Below are positions 31,499-41,393 of a stretch of 64,000 nucleotides of DNA, in pieces. A program made the translations under genes and the position numbers. Below the pieces are notes generated by a model. The model had not been told where the DNA came from, ran no database searches, and saw only the letters and a program-made list of their open reading frames with translations. Each line of letters opens with the position of its first letter. The stretch's first letter is position 1. The stretch lies in assembly GCA_027704905.1 (NCBI GenBank), contig JANIIK010000484.1, positions 67,001-131,000 on the forward strand, written 5' to 3'. This stretch comes from Muraenolepis orangiensis (taxonomy: Eukaryota; Chordata; Actinopteri; Gadiformes; Muraenolepididae).

Positions 31499-32340
31499 GC
31501 TCCGGTGTCCAGCCTCCGCTTCCGTTCCTGCTGGGAGAGGACCACCCGATCCAACTGCATCGGCTCCTCTGCAAAGGAAGCGGTGGACCGAGAATATCTC
31601 CTCTCCTCAGCTGGGCGGGAGACGCTTCTGGAAGGACCCGGACCGTCCCCCCACTGCATAGCTAGGTCGGACACCTGAATGGCCATCTGGATGGCCTCAT
31701 CCACAGTGCCCTTCTGGCCCCGCAACGCCACCTCCGTGCCCAACTCCCGGTTGAGTCCGCTCTGGAACGCGGACAGGAGTGATTCCTCGTTCCAACCGGA
31801 CTCCACCGCCAACCGGCGGAACCGGGCGATGTACTCCCGAAGACTAAGCGTTCCTTGCTTAAGCCGCAACAGGAGTTGTCCAGCCTGGGCGCCCCGTATG
31901 GGGTGGTCGTACACCCTCATGAGCTCCATCTCGAGAGCCACAAAAGTCTCCACGAGAGGAGATCCTTGCGCACGGAGCGCATCGTACATAGCGAGAGGTC
32001 CTCCCTCCAGCAGACTCACTATATACGCAATCCTCCCCGCTTCCCTCGTAAAGCGGGACGGCTGTGCTTCAAAAATATTTTTGCATTGTACCAGGAAGCT
32101 CCGGCAGGTGTCCGGATTCCCCGAGTATCTCGGCGGGGGCGGGATGTGCGGCTCCGCGGAACCAGCGAGAACCGGCGTTTGTGGATCCCTCGCCTCGAGG
32201 CGCGTTATGCGTACGCCCTGGGAGTCCGTGATGTCCAGCAGACGGGTAATCGTCGCATGGGCGTCCGCCAGATGTTGCTCCCATTGCGCTGCGTAAACGT
32301 GGATCTCGCGCTTCACCCGATCTCCGTCGCCGGGGTCCAT
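31423..32340 (-). CDS. Sushi-like gypsy Gag (305 aa)
   Basis: Gag starts at MDPGDGDRVKREIHVY (32340), 16 bp inside the 5' LTR. It has a coiled-coil-like N-terminus, a PPPPRYSGNPDTCRSFLVQC capsid start and a single CCHC knuckle CLYCGTLGHSIRDC near the C-terminus. The same family is known in vertebrates as the source of domesticated genes such as PEG10 and the RTL genes. Intact frame. Confidence 0.95.
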   Translation of the reverse strand: MDPGDGDRVKREIHVYAAQWEQHLADAHATITRLLDITDSQGVRITRLEARDPQTPVLAGSAEPHIPPPPRYSGNPDTCRSFLVQCKNIFEAQPSRFTREAGRIAYIVSLLEGGPLAMYDALRAQGSPLVETFVALEMELMRVYDHPIRGAQAGQLLLRLKQGTLSLREYIARFRRLAVESGWNEESLLSAFQSGLNRELGTEVALRGQKGTVDEAIQMAIQVSDLAMQWGDGPGPSRSVSRPAEERRYSRSTASFAEEPMQLDRVVLSQQERKRRLDTGACLYCGTLGHSIRDCHRRPKDRAPQ

Positions 32341-32356
32341 AAGGGCTCGTTCGTTC

Positions 32357-33040
32357 TGTCACGACTGTGTGTGGTGAGGTTGGACCCAGAACGCAGGCGG
32401 AGACCAGGAAAGGAAGAACAGGGGTTTATTAATGGCACAAAACACAATAGAAGGCGATTCCCCAGGACCGACGAGGGAGCTGGGACCGGGAGATCGAGGT
32501 GCGTCAAGCCGACAGGTAGGAGACGTAGGGATCGTTGGGGACAGGCGATGGTCAGGTTACCGGGAGGTCGAGGTGCGTCAAGCCGACAGGTAGGAGACGT
32601 AGGGATCGTTGGGGACAGGCGATGGTCAGGTTACCGGGAGGTCGAGGTGCGTCAAGCCGACAGGTAGGAGACGTAGGGATCGTTGGGGACAGGCGATGGT
32701 CAGGTTACCGGGAGGTCGAGGTGCGTCGTACCGACAGGTAGATGACGGGCGGAACTCCGGGACCGACGAGGGGGGCTGGAACAGCAGACGGGCGGACTAT
32801 CTCTCCGATAGTCCGTAGCAGGGTGATCAGGACCAGGGATGAATGTCACCTGGGGACTGGTAGCGTACCGGTTTACACGTAGTACGAACGAGCGACGTCT
32901 CTCACTGACGCCGCTGTATAAATAGCCCCCAGGTGAGATCAATGGTAATTAGCCACGGTAATGGTTGGCAGGTGCGTGTGTGTGCGCCTCTAGCGCACGC
33001 GGCCTGGCAACGCCCCCTGTCAACCACCGTAACCGTGACA
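32357..33040 (-). repeat. 5' LTR of the sushi-like element (684 bp)
   Basis: Identical by eye to the 3' LTR apart from three instead of two copies of the 74-bp unit; 684 minus 610 is exactly 74. Confidence 0.95.
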
Positions 33041-33045
33041 GTTAC

Positions 33046-33209
33046 TTTTCATTCAGGCAGTCAGACCTTCACCTGCGGGGTCCTATGAGGCTCCTACTTA
33101 GGTAGTATAATGAGTAACAGCTGTGTGTTGCATTGGACCTGTATTGCATTTGACAGGATGAAATAAACATCACAAACGAGCATTCGGACTGGACCTTTAC
33201 ATTATTACA
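33046..33209 (+). repeat. 3' LTR of the Mag-like gypsy, second part
   Basis: Continues the LTR begun at 27485-27503 after the nested sushi-like provirus. It ends ATTATTACA at 33209. ERV sequence resumes at 33210. Confidence 0.93.
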
Positions 33210-33450
33210 CTAGACTAGACAGAACTAGACGACCTGGAAAGAGAACGCCATTGGAACAAGGGAGCAAGACCCAAGGCGACAAGACCAATTGCCAGCAGTG
33301 GGGGAAGCAGGGTTTCACGTGCTGGATGAATGGCAAGGGACCAGCCCCTCTGCAAGTAACACTCCTGGGAACATCTCCTTTGGGGGACCCGAATGCATGT
33401 ATCCAAATGGTGCAGTGATGTGTCCAGAGCCAATATCGTACCGAGGAAGG
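33210..33450 (+). pseudogene. ERV gag C-terminus, degenerate nucleocapsid
   Basis: Translation gives a charged segment (ERERHWNKGARPKATRP) and, in a shifted frame at 33287, NCQQWGKQGFTCW. This looks like a zinc knuckle that lost a cysteine and its histidine. It is placed where nucleocapsid is expected, just upstream of the captured host sequence. Weak but consistent. Confidence 0.5.
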
Positions 33451-33680
33451 ATGAGTGCACGCGGGAAGAGGCCGGCGGGCGGTCGGGGTCCCAGGAGCTG
33501 GAGGCCGAGGCCGAGCCTCCGAAGAGGAAGCTGGGACGAGCGAGGAAGCCTCAGAAAGGGCCCACCCGTGAGCCTGTCCCCAAGCGACCTAGGGGCAGAC
33601 CCAAGAAACCCGAGGCGGCCGGGGAGAAGAGACCCAGGGGAAGATCGAGGAAATGGCCACAGCAAGTCGTCCAGAAAAAG
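33451..33680 (+). pseudogene. Captured host HMGA2 coding sequence inside ERV
   Basis: The sequence opens with ATG AGT GCA CGC GG (MSARG, the HMGA2 start). After an apparent one-base deletion it continues in the frame of 33393 with AEPPKRKLGRARKPQKGPT (a decayed first AT hook), PVPKRPRGRPKKPE (second AT hook) and GEKRPRGRSRKWPQQVVQKK. The last block, third AT hook plus linker, is diagnostic of HMGA2. About 15 residues between hooks two and three are missing. Sequence from several HMGA2 exons is contiguous, so it derives from spliced RNA. It ends flush with ERV pol, without the acidic C-terminal exon, UTR or poly(A). HMGA2 is a chromatin architectural protein and known oncogene. Confidence 0.88.
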
Positions 33681-33683
33681 GAT

Positions 33684-34560
33684 ACTCCGACTCAAGCTGG
33701 AACACACCTATACTGCCAGTACCAACAGCAGGGCCTGCAGGAAGCCCAACAAAATGGAGACTGGTTCATGATCTACGCGCAGTAAATGAGCAAACAGACG
33801 TTCATAGCACCAGTCCCAAATCCATACGTTGCACTACACAATCTGACTCCAGCGCACCAATGGTTTTCTGTAATAGATCTGGCGAATGCATTATTCTGTC
33901 TACCACTACATCCAGAGAGCCAAGATATGTTCTCATTCACTTTTGATGATGCCAGGTATACCTATACACGCATGCCCCAAGGATTCAAAAAACACACCAG
34001 CGATATTCAATGCCAAGTTGAAGCAGGATTTAAAAGACGAAATTGGCCCCAAAATATGTTTCACTTGGATATTAGTGAAAAAGGGGGAATCGTGAATGAG
34101 TGTTTTATCAAAACAGAAGGGAGGGAAGAAAAGTTTTGGCCTACCACAGCTCTAAGCTAGACAACATAGAGGAGGGACATACCTCCTGCATGAGGTACAT
34201 AGCAGGTCTGTTCAAGACCATTAAAAAAACAGCACACACAGTCATGTGCCACCCACTGACCATACGCACCACACATGGGGTAGTTGCGTATCTAGAAGCA
34301 AGAGCATTCACACTGACGAACAACCGTGGCTAAACTGATGGACACCATGACACAGCCACACATTACATTTACATCCGCAGGGGTTAACATGACTGAAGGA
34401 CTGGGGAACACCGGGGAGGTACACCACTGTGAGGGGCGGAGCAAGCAGGAATACAAAATCTGTGCAGACTTGACCTCAGAACCAAACATGACACACAACG
34501 TACAGCGTTCAGTGATGGGTGCTGCTATAAGGGTCCTGAGGGCAAACTGCCATCTTACTC
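33684..34560 (+). pseudogene. ERV reverse transcriptase remnants
   Basis: Directly after HMGA2 the RT finger region appears (SSWNTPILPVPTAGPAG, KWRLVHDLRAVNE). A frameshift near 33790 leads to FIAPVPNPYVALHNL, FSVIDLANALF and TRMPQGFKKH. The palm region with YxDD is absent: the text jumps near 34020-34110 to the connection region (SKLDNIEEGHTSCMRYIAGL, RTTHGVVAYLEARAFTLTN). RNase H starts near 34510. Non-functional. Confidence 0.85.
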
Positions 34561-35360
34561 GGTAGTGGCTGATATGGGGGGGTTGAAATTTCCAGACGGT
34601 GTATAGTGGAATTATTCCCCAACCTGCATCAGCCCAGTTGGCAGAATTAGTGGCCCTGACAAAAGCAATAGAGTATGCACAGGATAGATCAGTGTGTGTA
34701 CATACAGATTCTGGGTATGCACATGGTGCAGTTCACCTCGATGCACTCCAATGGGCCAGAAGAGGGATTATGACCAGCTCAGGACAACCTGTAAAGCACC
34801 AAGGACAATTAAAAAGACCACTGACAGCAGTAGCAAGGCCGACTGCCATCAGTGTGGTAAAAGTAAGAGGCCATACAAAAGAAAACTCTTATGAAGCATT
34901 GAGCAATGAAGCAGTGGACGCTGCGGCTAAAAAAGCAGGAGGGTATGTGGCTAGGAATCTCATAGTCACTCACGTAATGACAGTTAGGGAGGAAGAGGGG
35001 CCAGTTCGAAGTGATATTCAGGAGATCAAGGAGGTTCAAAAGGCAGCAGGAGCCTACGAGAAAAGCACATGGATAGACAAAGGTGCAACGGCAGTGAATG
35101 GGTTGTGGAGGGCTGCAGATGGCAGACTAGTGGCCCCAGCAAAGTTGTTAAATTAACTCATAATCGCAGCGCACGGTCCTACACACATTATAAAAAAGAA
35201 AACCATGGCGGAAGTGGTGGCATCCATTTTTAGACAATTTTTTTGTGGATTGTGCGGCATGCAATGCATTTAACAACAAACCAGTATATAAGAAACCAAA
35301 AGGGAAATTCCCAGTTCCGCCATTGCCATTTCAGGAGATTTGCATTGATTACACAGACAT
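34510..35360 (+). pseudogene. ERV RNase H and integrase N-terminus
   Basis: SDGCCYKGPEGKLPSY (first acidic residue) is in one frame. From 34599 a second frame has PASAQLAELVALTKAIEYA, VCVHTDSGYAHGAVH and VVKVRGHTKENSYEALSNEA, the normal end of an MLV-like RNase H. After a stop at 35156 the integrase zinc region and the start of the core (PVPPLPFQEICIDYTD) lie in another frame. The L2-like LINE at 35361 cuts the core. Confidence 0.85.
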
Positions 35361-35399
35361 CTTCCCTCCTCAACCCCCCCTCCCCTCCCCCTCCCTCCT

Positions 35400-37480
35400 C
35401 CCTCTCAGCTGATGACTTTGTCACCTTCTTTACGAAGAAGGTGAACGACATTACCGCCTCCTTCACCCCCACCGCTTTCCTCCCTCCCTCTTCTCCCACC
35501 CCCGCTAACCTTACCTGTTTCAACCCCCTCTCCCCTGATGAAGTTAACAAACTGGTGACATCTAACCACCCTACCACCTGCCCCCTCGACCCAATCCCTT
35601 CCTCTCTTCTCCAGGACATCTCGGGCGATATCCTTCCCTTCCTTACATCCCAAATTAACATCTCCCTTGATGCAGGCCTGTTTCCGGCAGCCTTCAAGAC
35701 TGCCAGAATCAAGCCGCTCCTCAAGAAACCATCCCTGGACACCACTGATGTCCAAAACTACAGACCGGTATCTCTCCTATCATTCCTGTCCAAAACCCTT
35801 GAACGTGCTGTCTCCTCACAACTTTCTTCCTGTCTCTCCCAGAACAACCTCCTCGACCCTCACCAGTCAGGTTCAAGGCTGCGCACTCCACGGAGACGGC
35901 ACTGCTCGCAGTGACAGAGTCTCTTCGTGATGCCAGAAGCTCGTCCCTCTCATCGGTACTGATCCTTCTCGACCTGTCTGCGGCGTTCGACACAGTGAAC
36001 CACCAGATCCTTCTCTCCACTCTCGCCGAGCTTGGAATCGCTGGAACTGCGTTATCCTGGTTCACCTCCTACCTTGCAGATCACACTTATCAGGTCACAT
36101 GGAACGGTTCCCTGTCCAGACCCTGCACCCTGGAAACCGGAGTCCCCCAAGGCTCAGTATTGGGACCCCTTCTGTTTTCTCTTTACACTAAATCGCTAGG
36201 CTCTGTAATCACATCTCATGGCTTCTCCTATCACTGCTATGCAGATGACACTCAACTGTTTCTCTCCTTTCCCCCCTCAGAAACCCAAATCGCAACACGC
36301 ATCTCTAAATGCCTGGCCGACATCAGCAGATGGACAGCCGCCAACCACCTGAAGCTCAACCTTGACAAGACTGAGTGTAGGAGCCAATTCTTTATATTCT
36401 ATTTATTTATTGGCCTTACCAGGTGGTGTGTGTCTACTAATGGCTGCAGTGTACTCAACCGTCTCTATATAAGGAGAGGTGCGTCACGCTAGGGGGCGTG
36501 ACCTACTGAGACGCATACAGTCTTTAGACCTTGCTTGCGTACGGGAGTGTTATTTTGTCTATTTAATTACATTGCAAGTTTTCTGAATCTCTGTAAAGAA
36601 GAAAATAAATCATCTTTAATTTCAAACCCAAACAAACCTGGAGTGGACATTATATTCTTCCATCTGCAACAAGCGTCAAGAACGTTTCAGTCTGTCCAAG
36701 AGTGACACACACATTAGGGAAACTTCGTGTTTTAAGAAAAGGACAAGTGGTCACTACACTGAGCTCCTCTTCATACCGGGGAAAGACTGCCCTCAGATGG
36801 ACCTACTGGTCACCATCGAGAACACCCAAGTCTCCCCCTCAACCACAACAAGAGACCTTGGTGTGGTGGTAGATGACCAGCTGTCCTGCAATGCCAACGT
36901 CACCGCGGTGGCCCGATCTTGCAGAATTGCCCTCTACAACATCCGCAGGATCCGGCCCTTCCTCACACGTGAAGCGGCGCAGATCCTGGTCCAAGCGCTC
37001 GTCATCACCCGCCTCGACTACTGCAACTCTCTCCTGGCGGGACTCCCCGCCTCTGCAACCAAGCCCCTCCAACGCATCCAGAACGCAGCAGCACGCCTGG
37101 TATTCAACCTACCAAAATTCTCCCACGTGACCCCTCTCTTCCGCAATCTACACTGGCTTCCGGTAAATGCTCGCATCAAGTTCAAGACTCTGGTGCTGAC
37201 CTTTAGGGCAGTCAATGGAACAGCCCCAGCCTACCTCCAGGCGTTGGTCAAACCCTACATCCCAGCCAGAGTGCTCCGCTCAACTTCTGCCAGGCGACTT
37301 GTTCGACCTTCACTGATGACAACCAAACATCGCTCGTCCAAGACCCAGCTCTTCACGGCTCTGGCTCCACAGGTGGAATGAACTCCCGTCTCATGTCAGG
37401 ACGGCAGAGTCCCTCGCCAGCTTCCGCAAGAGACTCAAGACCCACCTGTTCAGAGTCCACCTGGATAACACGCTCTTATC
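35400..37480 (+). pseudogene. L2-like RT and C-terminal domain, three frames
   Basis: Frames show PDEVNKLVTSNHPTTCPLDP, NYRPVSLLSFLSKTLE, then a frameshift near 35885. RT core follows (LLDLSAAFDTVNHQILL, GVPQGSVLGPLLFSLY, YADDTQLFLSF, LNLDKTE). After the solo LTR it resumes (VSPSTTTRDLGVVVDDQLS, NLHWLPVNARIKFKTLVL) and again shifts near 37380 before WNELPSHV-type text. The YADD motif is intact, but frameshifts and the LTR destroy the gene. Confidence 0.88.
36376..36758 (+). mobile_element. Solo LTR nested in the L2-like LINE
   Basis: 383 bp from TGTAGGAGCC to CACTACA, flanked by a perfect 5-bp target duplication CTGAG (36371-36375, 36759-36763). Removing it restores the LINE frame through LNLDKTE into LLFIPGKDCP. 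It has a TATATAAG promoter-like box near 36466 and AATAAA near 36603. Confidence 0.93.
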
Positions 37481-37632
37481 ACAGCTACTTAAGCAGGTGA
37501 CCTAGCAGTACGAAATTGTGTTATTCATCTTGTTAATATGAATACTTGTGAACTGCTCTAATTTCACCTTGTAAGTCGCTTTGGATAAAAGCGTCTGCCA
37601 AATGCCCTAAATGTAAATGTAAATGTAAATGT

Positions 37633-38345
37633 ACATGGGCCAGCACAACGTGGTGCGTGGCTACAGGTACATGCTGGTAATAGTGGATAGGTTAACAAAA
37701 TGGGTTGAAGCCATCCCTTGTAAGCAGGAGAATGCACAATCAGTGTGTAAATGGCTAAAAAACTAATGTATCCCACGTTTCGGTTACCCAAAAGTGATCT
37801 GCTCAGACAATGGAAAGCACTTTTCCAGTGGTATGCTACAGGATCTAGAGAAAAGACTAGGGATAATGCACAGGTTTGGGTCTGTTTATCACCCCAATTC
37901 CCAGGGGATAGTGGAAAGGGCAAATGGAACCCTAAAGAGGAAAATTGCTAAGGCATGTCACGGCAATAAACACACCTGGGGAGAGGCGTTACCCCTATCA
38001 CTAATGGCAATGCATAATTCGGAAAACAGATTTACATTTCTAACTCCTCATGAATTAATGACAGGTAGACCCTGGCAGGACCTTACCAACTGGCCTCAAA
38101 ATGACCTATGTTGGACCTGGGGATAGCTGAGAGAAAAGAATACGTCCAGCCAAGTTTTGTCCCCACAGGTCACCAACGCAGCGGCTGCAGCATCCAGTGA
38201 TCCAGAGAGTGAACTCCAGCCTGTGGTTCCAGGTGATTGGGTATCTATCAAAGTGCACAAATGGAAGTGGGACGAACCCAGGTGGTCAGGACCGTACCAG
38301 GTAACATTGACCACTGCCTATGCGGTAAAAGTCAGAGGGTAAAAA
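37633..38345 (+). pseudogene. ERV integrase core and C-terminus
   Basis: After the LINE the integrase continues as HNVVRGYRYMLVIVDRLTKW, CSDNGKHF with the second catalytic aspartate, and SQGIVERANGTLKRKI with the glutamate. It is followed by a C-terminal SH3-like segment (PGDWVSIKVHKWKWDEPRW, SGPYQVTLTTAYAVK). Frameshifts occur near 37760 and 38110. Strand-transfer residues are still visible, but no continuous frame exists. Confidence 0.85.
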
Positions 38346-38479
38346 GGAGGCCCTCGGGCACCACCTGACCAACTGCGCCCCTGCACCAGAGCCGAGACGA
38401 AAACTTAGTGAAGTACGAGCTGATCTGACCCAACCTAAGCTCGCATAGGACACACCTGTAGGAAAGGAGGTGACACGAA

Positions 38480-38757
38480 TGATTTTTGGGGTGGCATTCC
38501 TTCTTACACTAGCAAGGTTGGGCTGGATAGTAGGGGTACTGCTTAAAGCAAAGGGGGATGCAGTGAAAAACAGCTGTATTCCCTGTATTAGAACATTGAT
38601 TAATATCACCACTGCCCTAACAAAGGAGGGACCCCCAGCATACCAACTACCTCTGTTAGAGAATCAGGAGGATGTCTATACTGAACTATTCCCATTCCGA
38701 CTGCCACTCTTTTTCCCCAAACCTCCAGATTATAATGTTGAGATACGTCAATCATAA
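38480..38757 (+). pseudogene. Possible env start, truncated
   Basis: A 92-residue frame begins MIFGVAFLLTLARLGWIVGV, a hydrophobic leader as in envelope signal peptides, directly downstream of integrase where env would start. It then runs into charged/proline-rich sequence and stops. No furin site, fusion peptide or transmembrane subunit follows, so env is essentially deleted. Confidence 0.4.
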
Positions 38758-39303
38758 TCTAATGTTGAGTGACTCAGATTATAACAATATGATGCTGAGG
38801 GACGTCACAGCAGTGGATGTGGATGTAAGAGGAAGTGTTAATCTCTGGTGGATGATTTTATGATTTATTTAGGATGTTTTTATGATTTACTGTTTTGATA
38901 TCGCCGTGATACTGTCCGTTGATCACTGTTTGATTGATTTTATGATTTACTACTTTTTAATTACCATCTGATGAAAAATATGAATTAATGTGTTGAATCA
39001 AATGATTGTGTACCAGAAGGAAGAGTGAATAAAGGCATCTGCGGTGGGAATACCCATGAGGTAGACCCACCCATTTAAGCTCTGTCCTCACTGGTTGAAA
39101 GTGCGAGAATGAGTACTCACTATCGAATGATGGATAAGGGGGTGCTATGTGATATATATTGAATCAAGTGTACTGTTGTTTTACTATTGAAAACAAATAT
39201 GTTGTTCTTCCTTAATTAAAGATACAAGCGTGCTATTTTGCTTTGCTACATAGTTATTAAGACATGGTTTGGTACACACTTAGAAAGTGTGTAAAGGGGG
39301 ATT
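38758..39303 (+). other. ERV 3' non-coding region with polypurine tract
   Basis: AT-rich, no gene. Several TTTTATGATTTA words repeat between 38855 and 38955. The polypurine tract GTAAAGGGGGA lies at 39291-39301, just before the LTR start TGTGGAG. Confidence 0.6.
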
Positions 39304-39737
39304 TGTGGAGTAAAATAACTATTTGCTCTATGTGCTAAAAATAACTAGAACTAACTAAAACAAACTGAGAACTATTCTCTCCTAAATCTTCTCCCCCTTC
39401 CTAATGCAATGTTTTTACTGTAAAGGAATGCATGTGAAAAGTGAAGGTTGAGCAAGAGAGAAGGGAGTACGTGTTTATCATAGAAAAGGAGAACCGATGG
39501 GAATGGTCGCCGTGACCCAGCCAGGTCAAGAGGCCTCGAAAGGCCATGAGGAAGTGCCCAAACATATATTTACAGCAGAAGTTTAGAACACATGATGGAA
39601 AGAAGAAGACAACGGCAATGATGAAATACGACGGGAAACCAGACAAAGAAGAAGACGACGTCACCGGATGGGAGGAGGAAACATATAAAAGTATTATGTA
39701 TCGAAGAAATCGTGGCACTTGAGTAGACTACTGGACA

Positions 39738-41393
39738 GTCAAGTCAAGTCAAGTCAATTGTATTTGTATAGCCCTTAATCACAGTTCCAGTCTCAAAGGG
39801 CTTCACAGGCCACATGTTTACAACACCCCCTAAACCCTAGCCCACTTAAGGGCAAGAAAATACTCCCTTAATTACGTAGGAATAAATCTTGAAAAGGAAC
39901 GCAGAGTGGAAAGGGATCCCTGGTTCAGGAGTGCAATGGGTGCCTTAAGTGACATATATAGTAATGTACAAAGAAAATAATAAACACATTATATACACAA
40001 TATACAAATAATAAAATGAGAATATAATTAGTGTGTGGTGCTGTGCCGTGCCGGTATCCTTCAGGTGGGGGTCACAGCGGCACACTGGAAAACAGAAGCA
40101 GACTGCGGTATGGTTAGATGGGGTAGGGTGGACATGGAACATGTAGAGAACCTCTAGTCTAGTACCTATCAGTCTGATGGTTAGATGGGGTAGGGTGGAC
40201 ATGGAACATGTGGAGAACCTCTAGTCTAGTAGCTATCAGTCTGATGGTTAGATGGGGTAGGGTGGACATGGAACATGTAGAGAACCTCTAGTCTAGTACC
40301 TATCAGTCTGATGGTTAGATGGGGTAGGGTGGACATGGAACATGCAGAGAACCTCTAGTCTAGTACCTATCAGTCTGATGGTTAGATGGGGTAGGGTGGA
40401 CCAGGAACATGTGGAGAACCTCTAGTCTAGTACCTATCAGTCTGATGGTTAGATGGGGTAGGGTGGACCAGGAACATGTGGAGAACCTCTAGTCTAGTAC
40501 CTATCAGTCTGATGGTTAGATGGGGTAGGGTGGACCAGGAACATGTGGAGAACCTCTAGTCTAGTACCTATCAGTCTGATGGTTAGATGGGGTAGGGTGG
40601 ACATGGAACATGTGGAGAACCTCTAGTCTAGTACCTATCAGTCTGATGGTTAGATGGGGTAGGGTGGACCAGGAACATGTGGAGAACCTCTAGTCTAGTA
40701 CCTATCAGTCTGATGGTTAGATGGGGTAGGGTGGACATGGAACATGTAGAGAACCTCTAGTCTAGTACCTATCAGTCTGATGGTTAGATGGGGTAGGGTG
40801 GACCAGCAACATGTGGAGAACCTCTAGTCTAGTACCTATCAGTCTGATGGTTAGATGGGGTAGGGTGGACCAGGAACATGTGGAGAACCTCTAGTCTAGT
40901 ACCTATCGGCAGCAGGGATAGGCTAGTGCTGACTAACGGGTCGATTTAGCTGTAATGAGAGCTGAGGGGCACTCCTAGGCACCAAACGACAATGTTAAAA
41001 GGTAGGTTTTAAGTTTAGATTTAAATATTTCAACAACCTTATTGCAGGTGGCAGACTGTTCCACAAATAGGGCGCACGGTAGGAGAACACTCTGCTCCCT
41101 GCTGATTTCTTTATGACTTTTGGGATTGATAGAAGGCCGGCTCCTGAAGACCGGAGGGGCCGAGAAGGACAATAGGGAACAATAGGTCCTTCAGGTATGA
41201 GGGTGCTAATCTGTGTAGGATTTTATAAGTAAGTAGTAGCACCTTAAAATCTGACCTCGCATTAACTGGAAGCCAGTGGAGCGAGGACAGAATTGGAGTA
41301 ATGTGGTCAAACTTTCTGGTCCTCAAAAAAGTCTAACAGCAGCGTTCTGAACAAGCTGGAGGCTTTTCGAGTTCGGTACCCAGAAAACAGCTA
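39738..41393 (-). mobile_element. LINE 3' fragment inserted in the ERV LTR
   Basis: Flanked by an 8-bp target duplication ACTGGACA (39730-39737, 41394-41401). On the minus strand it encodes the last part of an L2/CR1-type ORF2: LVQNAAVR, HITPILSSLHWLPVNARSDF, KILHRLAPSYLKDLL, then VVEIFKSKLKTYLLTLSFGA at 40975-41035. A 3' UTR with a 67-bp minisatellite follows, and the tail ends in TTGACTTGACTTGACTTGAC repeats. It is 5'-truncated. Confidence 0.88.
40111..40907. repeat. 67-bp minisatellite in the LINE 3' UTR, 12 copies
   Basis: Unit starts TGGTTAGATGGGGTAGGGTG, period 67 bp, twelve copies with the last one cut short. Variants alternate between ACATGGAACATG and ACCAGGAACATG. Confidence 0.96.

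Larger units (their letters stand above)
27504..33040 (-). mobile_element. Sushi-like (chromovirus) gypsy element, intact and young
   Basis: 5537-bp provirus, termini TGTCACG and CGTGACA, perfect target duplication GTTAC (27499-27503, 33041-33045), and intact gag and pol frames. The LTRs match by eye except that one has an extra 74-bp unit. The polypurine tract (minus CCCGTTGAGGGGGGGGTAC) borders the left LTR. It sits inside the 3' LTR of the Mag-like element. Nothing visible prevents it being active. Confidence 0.96.
23270..33209 (+). mobile_element. Mag-like gypsy element, itself interrupted
   Basis: Short LTRs of 183 bp: 23270-23452, and a 3' LTR in two parts (27485-27503 plus 33046-33209) that add up to exactly 183 bp. 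The LTRs differ at two adjacent positions. A polypurine tract (ATGGGGGAAGGGAT) precedes the 3' LTR, and TTGGCCACGAGGATGGGA follows the 5' LTR as a primer-site candidate. The interruption is the sushi-like element 27504-33040. The outer flanks (AGAA and CTAG) do not form a target duplication. Confidence 0.93.
35361..37632 (+). mobile_element. L2-like LINE, 5'-truncated, inserted in ERV integrase
   Basis: Flanked by a short duplication ACAT (35357-35360, 37633-37636). Removing it restores the integrase reading. It starts inside the linker/RT part (endonuclease absent) and ends in GCTTTGGATAAAAGCGTCTG followed by AAATGT repeats, the typical tail of teleost L2-type LINEs. A solo LTR is nested at 36376-36758. 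Confidence 0.9.
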
